Assembly (NCBI RefSeq): GCF_000613905.1
Contig: NZ_BAJW01000004.1
Location: 1 to 64,000 of the forward strand
DNA length: 64,000 nucleotides
Reading direction: 5' to 3'
Source of the DNA: Acetobacter persici JCM 25330
Lineage (GTDB): Bacteria > Pseudomonadota > Alphaproteobacteria > Acetobacterales > Acetobacteraceae
Position 1 is the first letter of the stretch, and each line of letters starts with the position of its first letter. Below, in pieces: positions 57,293 through 64,000 of this stretch. Made by a program: the position numbers and the translations under genes. The notes under the pieces are model-generated. The model saw nothing but the letters and a program-made list of their open reading frames with translations, was not told the DNA's origin and made no database searches.

Positions 57293-58546
57293 CGCAGGTT
57301 CCCACTCAGTGTGATGTTCTGGTGATCGGCGGTGGCTGCCGGGAGCACGGCCTCTACCTTGCTGGCCCGCAAAGGGCTTTCGGTTGTCATGCTGGAAAAA
57401 GAACGTCACCCGCGCTTTCATATCGGAGAGTCTCTGCTCCCCTGTAATCTCCCACTTTTGAAAACCCTTGGTGTTCTTGATCAGGTTGAGAAAATTGGCG
57501 TTTTTAAACCCGGTGCTGAATTTGTGTCAGACCGGGGGGAGGGCCGGGTCGCATTTCCGTTCCGTCTGGCTATCAGCCCCAAAGCCCGCCATGCTTATCA
57601 GGTCCGGCGTTCAGAGTTTGATGAAATCCTGTTCCGGAACGCGGCCGCTGCCGGGGTCAAAACTTATGAAAATATGCTTGTTAAAGAAGCTGAATTTTCG
57701 AAAATTGGTCCAGAGAATATTACTGTGCAGGATGAAAACGGCCATTTGCAGGCTATAAAGCCGCGCTTTGTGCTGGATGCATCAGGGCGGGACGGGTTTC
57801 TGGCAAAGCGGTATCACACGCGGATCGCAGATAAAAATAACTCCACCGCTGCCATTTATGCCCATTTTCGCAATGTTCAGCGGCGCGAGCCCGGAATGGA
57901 AGGCTATATCTCCATTCATCTGGTGCCCGATGGATGGTTCTGGATGATCCCGCTGCGTGATAATATCATGAGCGTGGGGTTTGTCGGGGATAAAAATGCC
58001 TTCCAGTCTCACACCGGACCCAAAGCCGATCTGTTCTGGAAAAAGGTAGCCGAAAGCCCCAGTGTGGCGGAACGTCTGGCCCCGGCAGAACAGATTGGTG
58101 ACTTAAGTGCGACGGGTAATTACTCCTACTGTGCTGACCGCAACTGGGGGAATGGCTACTACATAATAGGCGATGCCTTCGCCTTTCTTGATCCTGTGTT
58201 TTCTTCCGGTGTTCTGCTGGCAATGAAAAGCGCTTTCCGCGGCGCCCGTGCCGCGCAGGCGTGGTTGCACAGTCCTGAACAGGGCAGACGTGTGGCGCAG
58301 CGTGAGGAACGCCAGACCCGGGCCGAAATGCGGCGGGTATCCTGGCTTATTTACGGGATTAATGATCCCGCCTTGCGTGAACTCTTTTTGAACCCCAAGA
58401 ACCTTTTTCGGATGCGCGATAGTATTATTTCCCTACTTGCAGGGGATTTTATGGGCCGTTTAAGGGTTCAGGCCCCACTGGCGCTTTTCCGGGCTGCGCT
58501 GGCATTGACCCGGTGGAGAGAGAAGCGTTCTCAGTCAGCATCGTAA
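57289..58546 (+). CDS. Flavin-dependent halogenase-like oxidoreductase (frameshifted)
   Basis: A 419-residue FAD enzyme after repair. The N-terminal dinucleotide fold (VLVIGGG then PAGSTASTLLARKGLSVVML) needs two bases near 57336 (GGCTGCC for GGCCCTGCC). It then shows RFHIGESLLPCNLPLLKTLG and, importantly, the halogenase-type WxWxIP motif in GWFWMIPLRDN, plus YIIGDAFAFLDPVFSSGVLL. Family members are halogenases or related monooxygenases/reductases; in xanthomonadin clusters a similar gene is linked to bromination. It is the last gene of the cluster and its 3' end overlaps the convergent lipoprotein gene by 98 bp. Confidence 0.78.
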
Positions 58547-59770
58547 GACCACGCTGAACCAGATTTTGCTGATTTTCAAGCCATACGTAATAGGCGTTAT
58601 AAAAAGCCGAAAATCCGGAAGGCTCTTTTTTTAACCACCAGCTTAACGGTCTGCGTTCAGCCGCTATTTTTGCATAGAGCGTCTGATACCAGAGCAGGTT
58701 CGCTTTCAGGTCATGATAGCGGGGCTGGTTAAGGTATCTGTCAAAGGCTTTATGATAATGCCCGAGTAGAGGGTCATCATAAAAAATAAGAGAGAGCTGC
58801 GTGTTGTAAATCTCGTTAGGTGTTTTGACCGGGGTTGAATCCAGAATGACGCCGGGCGTATCGGGCAGCCAGTCCTTTTCCAGAAGGCTTTTGCGTGTCA
58901 GTCCGTCATGATACAGCGCATGCAGGTCGCCAATATCATGGCGTTGTGTCTGATCAAGAAGATTAACGATCTCGTTTTTAGGGACAGGAAACGTCAAAGC
59001 CGCTTTCAGAATAAACTGATGGACTGGCAATTCATGCCAGAAATCTGCGGCAGCGAGGGCATTGTGGGTCAGGTGATTACAGTTGTCCTGCAAGACGTTT
59101 GTTTCAAAAGTCTTCGGGCCATTCTGGTAGAGTGCGTTGCGACCATTCAGGAACGTAATGACCTGCTTTAATTGTTCCTGACTTATCGGGAGCCGTGCAC
59201 AATATCTGGCTCGCCCAAAACTGACAGCATAATCAGTCCCGATTGAAATTTCATATTTCCATTGTTCGTCAGAGACATCCGCCGGTTTACCCTCTGCTGT
59301 CCAGTCCTGAAAGCGGATGGCGGTGTAGAGGTTTCTCTTTTGCGCTTCCTGTTTTGTTGCAGCATAAGCCGTTTGAGTCAGAGCTTCGTCTGGCTTCAGA
59401 AGGCCGTTATAAAAAAAATCCCGGTGCGGAATACCAACCAATTTGCATTTCTGAAGTGGGAGTTCATGCTGATACCTGTTTCTCCATCCGGGCAGGACTT
59501 CAAAACGGGGTAAGAGGATGCGGGGTCAAGGCAGGCACCATGAAGAAAAAGCACGGCGTGCCCTCCGGGGCCACCAGCGATATTCGCTCCATAACCCGGC
59601 TTTTTTGAGATCTGCGAGACAGCACAGAGTTCAACCCATTGCGGGAAGAGACTATTATAGACGTCTTCTTTTTGAAGAGGACCAGGTTTATGGAAATCAG
59701 ATGGCGTGCAAGCCGTAAGAAGCAGGGCACCCAACGCCGGGATAAAAAACTGTTTCAACGTGCCACACAT
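58449..59770 (-). CDS. Lipoprotein of unknown function, possibly permuted papain-like (frameshifted)
   Basis: A 440-residue lipoprotein after repair. The signal (QFFIPALGALLLTACTPSD) has lipobox LTAC at the ATG at 59770. I do not recognise the family. It has an early His in GGPGGHAVLFLHGACLD and a later Cys in NVLQDNCNHLTHNALAAA, an order of His then Cys recalling DUF4105 or YiiX-like permuted NlpC/P60 hydrolases; this is tentative. The break near 59443 (AAA for AAAA on the minus strand) restores NAKLVGIPHRDFF. The last ~30 residues run antisense into the halogenase 3' end, so the true stop may be earlier. Confidence 0.55.
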
Positions 59771-59924
59771 CGCTCTGACAATCATGGGGGTCCGGGACGA
59801 TAACACTGTTCGCTTGCTGTGGGAAACTGTGCGCCGTTGGTACGGCGGACGACACCTGGTCATGACAGATGCAGACATTCAGGACTGTCTACAACACGTA
59901 TTCCTGCAAGATTGATTTTTCATC

Positions 59925-61519
59925 TCACAGAAATGCCGTGATGAACGCTTCCAGCGTGTCTGCATCCTCCACAGGTTTATCACGGCGAATACGGGAAACG
60001 CGCGGAAAGCGCAGGGCGACCCCGCTTTTATGCCGTTTGGAATATTGCGCAGCATCAAACGCTATTTCCAGAACAAGACCATGTGCAACCTCGCGGACCG
60101 GACCAAACCGTTTGGTGGTATGATCGCGCACCCATTTATCCAGAAACTTCAGCTCTTCATCCGTAAAGCCGGAATACGCCTTCCCGATCGGGACCAGTTC
60201 GCGCCTGTTTTCTACGGTGCGCCATAAGCCAAATGTATAGTCGGAGTAGAAGCTGCTGCGTTTTCCATGCCCGCGCTGAGCATACATCACCACAGCATCG
60301 ACAGTGAGTGGCTCACGCTTCCATTTCCACCACGGGCCGCGGGGCCGCCCCGGAACGTCGGGACTGTCTGCTTTTTTCAGCATCAGCCTTCAATTCCTTC
60401 GCTCCGTGCGGCATCACGGAGTTTGGCGAGGTCTCCGAAGTGTGTGAATGGAATGAGTTCAGACAGGATCATCCGGGACGGGTTCAGGCGTGCGTGCCAG
60501 CTTTCCAGTCGCTGCCGTCGTGTATCGAAGGGGAGACTGCGTAGGTCTTCTCCATCCTCGAACAGGATGTCGTATAAACGAATTCCGGCTGGCATATCCC
60601 GCAGCATGGATGCTGTCGGGGCTTTGCGGTTAAGGCGCTGCTGGAGGTCGGCAAAAGGAGCAACCGTGGTGCCATGCACAATCAGAAGTTCTCCGTCCAG
60701 CACCACGTTACTGCCAAGATCCTGCATGATTGCCAAAATATCGGGAAAGGCTTTCCCAATGTCTTCCGCCGTGCGGGTATAAACACGCTCACCCTGAGCC
60801 GTGGAGACCAGCTGAACCCGGATACCATCCCATTTCCATTCCGCACGCCAGTCGGTGGGGTTCAGTGCGGTCAGGTCAATATTTTCCAGTGGCTGCGCCA
60901 GCATCGGGGGGCAAAAAACCGGAGCGTCTTTTGCATCAGGCTTTGGTGCTTTTCCTTCTATCCACGCAAATAACGCTTCATAGGGAGGCTCAAGTCCATG
61001 CCAGACCTCCTCAATATCGTCCGGGGAGAGGGAGGCGATATTGGCGAGAGCCGTTTTGGCGAGCCGTGCCGAGGCACCCACACGGAGTGACCCGGTGATA
61101 AGTTTGAGAAGCGCATAGCGGGACGACGCATCGCAGGTATCCAGCCAGCCTCTTATCACGTCCGGGACCTCCGCTTTCGGAAGGCGTTCCAGCGTATGCA
61201 CTACCTCGGACAGGCTGGGGGCTGGCACGTCACCAGACTGCCCGGCTTCCGGACGCCAGATCAGAGCAACTGTTTCAGCAAGATCTCCAACGTAATCGTA
61301 AGATAGAGCGAAAAGCTCAGGATCAATACGTTCCATCGCGAGAGCCCGCAGCATGGCAGGCTTAGCCGCGGCAAAGGAAAGGCTGCCCGCCATTGCGGCC
61401 AGTGCGTATCCCCGGTCCGGGTCGGGGGCCATGGTGAAATATTCTTTCAGCAGCGCCAGCTTCATAGTGCGGGATGGGGTGAAGGCCAGACGTTCCAGAA
61501 GTGTTGCAAATTCAATCAT
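59925..61519 (-). CDS. ATP-dependent DNA ligase, repair-cluster type (frameshifted)
   Basis: A 531-residue ligase after repair. The nucleotidyl-lysine motif KWDG is at about residue 229 (EWKWDGIRVQL); DGELLIVHG and the PLTVDAVVMYAQRGHGKR region are also typical. The N-terminal alpha-helical domain and C-terminal OB part fit the bacterial ligase that sits with an MBL exonuclease and a DEXH helicase. The break near 60385 (GGCTGATG for GGCCTGATG) restores EGIEGLMLKKADSP. The ATG overlaps the exonuclease stop by 4 bp. Likely seals breaks in end-repair. Confidence 0.88.
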
Positions 61520-62559
61520 GCGGGGTCTCCCTCTGGTACGTCTTCATCCTCGTCTTCGTAACCGATGAGCCGCAGGGCACGACCGTGAAGCTGCATTTTG
61601 CCCATAGCGTAAATCAGGGCGTCTTCCCGCCCATGTGTGACCCATATTTCCTGGGCACCCGTGGCCCGACATGTCCCAAGCAGGGCGTCCCAGTCGGCAT
61701 GGTCACTGATGACAAGAGGGAGTTCAACCCCTCGCGCTTTCGCCCTCTGGCGCACATGCATCCAGCCTGACGCCAGACAGACCACAGGGTCCGGCAGGCG
61801 ACGGGCCCAGCGGTCCGCAATGGCGGAAGGAGGCGCCAGAACAATGCCACCGCGCATCTCTGCTTTTTGTGCAACAGTGGCGGATCGCAACTCTCCAAGG
61901 GGAATACCCAGACTTTCATACAGTCTGCACATGGGGAGAAGGGCACCATGTAGCCAGAGAGGATCATGATACCCGGCGTTCCGGAGAAGGGCGATCAGCC
62001 GCTGGCATTTCCCAAGGGCGTAACAGCCCACCACATGCGTACGATCGGGAAAGAGACGCACGTCATGCAGCAGTTTACCAATTTCATGAGCAGGGTTGGG
62101 TAACCGGAAAACAGGCAGACCAAATGTCGCTTCCGTCACAAAAAGATCGCAGGGTACAACCTCAAACGGCGCACATGTCGGGTCCGGGGTGCGTTTATAG
62201 TCGCCGCTGACCACTGCCCGCTGCCCGCGATATTCCATGACAACCTGCGCGCTCCCCAGAACATGCCCGGCTGGTGCGAGCCAGAGTTGTACGTCCCCTA
62301 CAGAAATAACCTGCCCATAGTGCAGTGGCCGCCGGGTGTGACCGGCTCGGCCTTCCCCCATCCGCAGATGCATAATGGCCAGTGTTTCAGGGGTGGCTGT
62401 CACATGCGCATGGTTGGGTCTGGCATGATCGGAATGGCCGTGGGTGATAACGGCGTGCGCCACAGGCTGGAGGGGGTCGATATAAAAGGCGCCGGGTGCA
62501 CAAAAGAGCCCTTCTGGTTTTAGTTCAAGCCAGTCCACCCGGTCATCTCCATCCGTCAT
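61516..62559 (-). CDS. Ligase-associated metallo-beta-lactamase-fold exonuclease
   Basis: A 347-residue MBL/beta-CASP-type nuclease. Metal ligands are in AVITHGHSDHARP (HxHxDH), APAGHVLGSAQVVME, VVSGDYKRT and VISDHADWDALL. This matches the ligase-associated exonuclease family (SNM1-like), thought to trim DNA ends with the ligase and helicase. It starts 48 bp from the divergent helicase start. Frame intact. Confidence 0.9.
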   Translation of the reverse strand: MTDGDDRVDWLELKPEGLFCAPGAFYIDPLQPVAHAVITHGHSDHARPNHAHVTATPETLAIMHLRMGEGRAGHTRRPLHYGQVISVGDVQLWLAPAGHVLGSAQVVMEYRGQRAVVSGDYKRTPDPTCAPFEVVPCDLFVTEATFGLPVFRLPNPAHEIGKLLHDVRLFPDRTHVVGCYALGKCQRLIALLRNAGYHDPLWLHGALLPMCRLYESLGIPLGELRSATVAQKAEMRGGIVLAPPSAIADRWARRLPDPVVCLASGWMHVRQRAKARGVELPLVISDHADWDALLGTCRATGAQEIWVTHGREDALIYAMGKMQLHGRALRLIGYEDEDEDVPEGDPA

Positions 62560-62607
62560 TCAGGAACAGGGAAAGAACCCCTCAGGCGTGCGTGCGTTCC
62601 TCAGAAC

Positions 62608-64000
62608 ATGAGCGAACATCTGCCGCACCGTTTCAAGGACTGGTTTTCCGGACAAGGGTGGTCGCCCCGCTCACACCAGCTTGCCATGCTTGAGGCGGCG
62701 CATCAGGGAAAGTCCACGCTGCTTATCGCCCCAACAGGGGGCGGTAAGACACTGGCTGGCTTTTTACCAAGCCTGATAGACTTGGCAGATGGCACATATT
62801 CGGGATTGCACACCCTGTATGTCAGTCCGTTGAAAGCACTTTCAACCAATATTGCCCAAAGCCTGTCACGCCCCATCACGGATATGCATCTGCCGGTTCG
62901 GGCTGAGGTGCGGAGCGGGGACACGTCTGGAGCGCGCCGGAAAAAACAACAGAAAAACCCGCCGCATATCTTGCTGACAACACCGGAAAGTCTGGCGCTT
63001 CTCCTCTCCTACCCTGATGCCGCAAAGTATTTTTCCACTCTGCGTGTTCTGATTATTGATGAAGTCCACGCATTAGCGGGTACCAAGCGGGGAGATCAGC
63101 TGGCTCTGTGTGCAAGGCGCCTGCATCTGTTTTCGCCAGAGCTGCGCGTTAACGGCTTATCAGCGACTGTGGCGCACCCGTCTGCCATGGCCGCATGGGT
63201 TTCCCCTACAGGCAAAGCGTCTGGTGTTCATCTGGTCAAAGCGGAAGCCGGGGTGCGCCCGGAGGTGCATGTTCTTTTACCAGATAAGCAGGGGTATCTT
63301 CCCTGGGCGGGCCGCATGGGGCTAGGCAGTGCAACTGCTATTCTGACGGAGATTGCCCACGCCCATCTTACCATCGTTTTTGTCAACAGCCGGGCGCAGG
63401 CGGAACTGCTCTTTCAGGCCTTGTGGAAAGAGAATGGAGATAATCTGCCGATCGGTCTGCATCATGGCAGTCTTGACGTAGCCCACCGCACCAAGGTGGA
63501 AGAGGCTATGGCGCAGGGCACGCTGAGGGCCGTCATCGCCACGTCCTCTCTGGATCTCGGGCTGGACTGGGGGGCTGTAGACCAGATTATTCAGGTGGGT
63601 GCACCTAAACAGATTTCCCGTCTGACACAAAGGGTTGGCCGGGCCAATCACCGGATGGATGAGCCCTCGCGTGCATTGCTGGCGCCCGCTAACCGGTTTG
63701 AGGTGCTGGAATGCGAAGCCGCCCGAAAAGCCGTACTCCGGCATGAACTTGACGGAGAGCCACCACGCGCCGGTGCTCTGGATGTTCTGGCCCAGCATGT
63801 CATGATTACCGCGTGCACAGGCCCGTTTTCTCCAGATGCTCTGTATGAAGAAATCAGGCTCTGTGCTCCGTACAGCCAGATCACCCGCGCGGATTTCGAC
63901 AAGGTCATACGATTTGTAGAGGATGGCGGGTATGCGTTGCAGGCTTATGAGCGCCATCAGCGTCTGGTTCGGGATTCAACGGGGCAGCTCTGTGTGCGCA
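62608..64000 (+). CDS. Ligase-associated DEXH-box helicase (Lhr-type), partial
   Basis: The N-terminal 464 codons of a Lhr-like superfamily 2 helicase, running off the right edge. Motifs seen by direct translation: Walker A LLIAPTGGGKTLAGFLPS, motif Ia VSPLKALSTN, motif II IIDEVHALAGTKRGDQ (DEVH), motif III NGLSATVAHP, motif IV IVFVNSRAQAE, motif V ATSSLDLGLDWG and motif VI QRVGRANHR. It is divergent from the exonuclease-ligase operon. Together they form the ligase-exonuclease-helicase repair set common in alphaproteobacteria; the PdeM-type phosphoesterase partner is not in view. Confidence 0.92.
   Translation, partial: MSEHLPHRFKDWFSGQGWSPRSHQLAMLEAAHQGKSTLLIAPTGGGKTLAGFLPSLIDLADGTYSGLHTLYVSPLKALSTNIAQSLSRPITDMHLPVRAEVRSGDTSGARRKKQQKNPPHILLTTPESLALLLSYPDAAKYFSTLRVLIIDEVHALAGTKRGDQLALCARRLHLFSPELRVNGLSATVAHPSAMAAWVSPTGKASGVHLVKAEAGVRPEVHVLLPDKQGYLPWAGRMGLGSATAILTEIAHAHLTIVFVNSRAQAELLFQALWKENGDNLPIGLHHGSLDVAHRTKVEEAMAQGTLRAVIATSSLDLGLDWGAVDQIIQVGAPKQISRLTQRVGRANHRMDEPSRALLAPANRFEVLECEAARKAVLRHELDGEPPRAGALDVLAQHVMITACTGPFSPDALYEEIRLCAPYSQITRADFDKVIRFVEDGGYALQAYERHQRLVRDSTGQLCVR

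Overview
The window looks like chromosomal DNA of an acetic acid bacterium (Acetobacteraceae, most likely Acetobacter or a close relative). The grounds are GC-rich coding sequence, a fused NirBD, a nitrate reductase fused to a CysJ-like flavoprotein, the ScfR-prpDCB-acs locus, and an alphaproteobacterial ligase-exonuclease-helicase repair cluster. This assignment is inference from gene content; no rRNA is present to confirm it.

Layout. 1-5.7 kb (minus): a peptide-type ABC transporter (substrate-binding protein, two permeases, ATPase running off the left edge) led by a Tat-signal aminotransferase, divergent from a TonB-dependent receptor (5.9-8.5 kb). 8.6-13.3 kb (minus): polA, an unusual Sco-like protein and a GT61 glycosyltransferase. 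13.8-19.5 kb: a DUF3034 outer-membrane protein, DsbD, a second GT61 enzyme, a periplasmic thioredoxin and a CHCC zinc-finger protein. 19.6-22.5 kb: a lipoprotein hydrolase and a secreted adenosine deaminase. 22.6-34.1 kb (minus): one nitrate-assimilation operon (transporter, porin, NirBD, nitrate reductase/flavoreductase, NasT, NasS) with a readable leader: promoter plus an ANTAR-type hairpin. 34.4-41.6 kb: ScfR divergent from the 2-methylcitrate operon. 41.8-58.5 kb: an aryl-polyene-type pigment cluster. 58.4-64 kb: an unknown lipoprotein and the ligase-associated DNA repair genes, with the helicase running off the right edge.

The most striking structure is a 4.35-kb deleted Mu-like prophage (about 45675-50026) sitting inside the aryl-polyene cluster, between the AMP-ligase and the dehydratase. 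Its ends carry inverted TGGAAC-type sites with Mu-like spacing (two sites exactly 22 bp apart on the right, three on the left) and a short flanking duplication. It keeps its repressor, a Ner-like regulator, a ParB-like gene, a membrane-protein cargo gene and two right-end genes, but no transposase.

A second global feature is the density of frameshifts: 24 single- or double-base shifts in 19 otherwise well-conserved genes. Most can be repaired by adding one base to a short homopolymer. I read these as consensus sequencing errors rather than mass gene decay, and annotate the affected genes as full-length loci with the shift noted.
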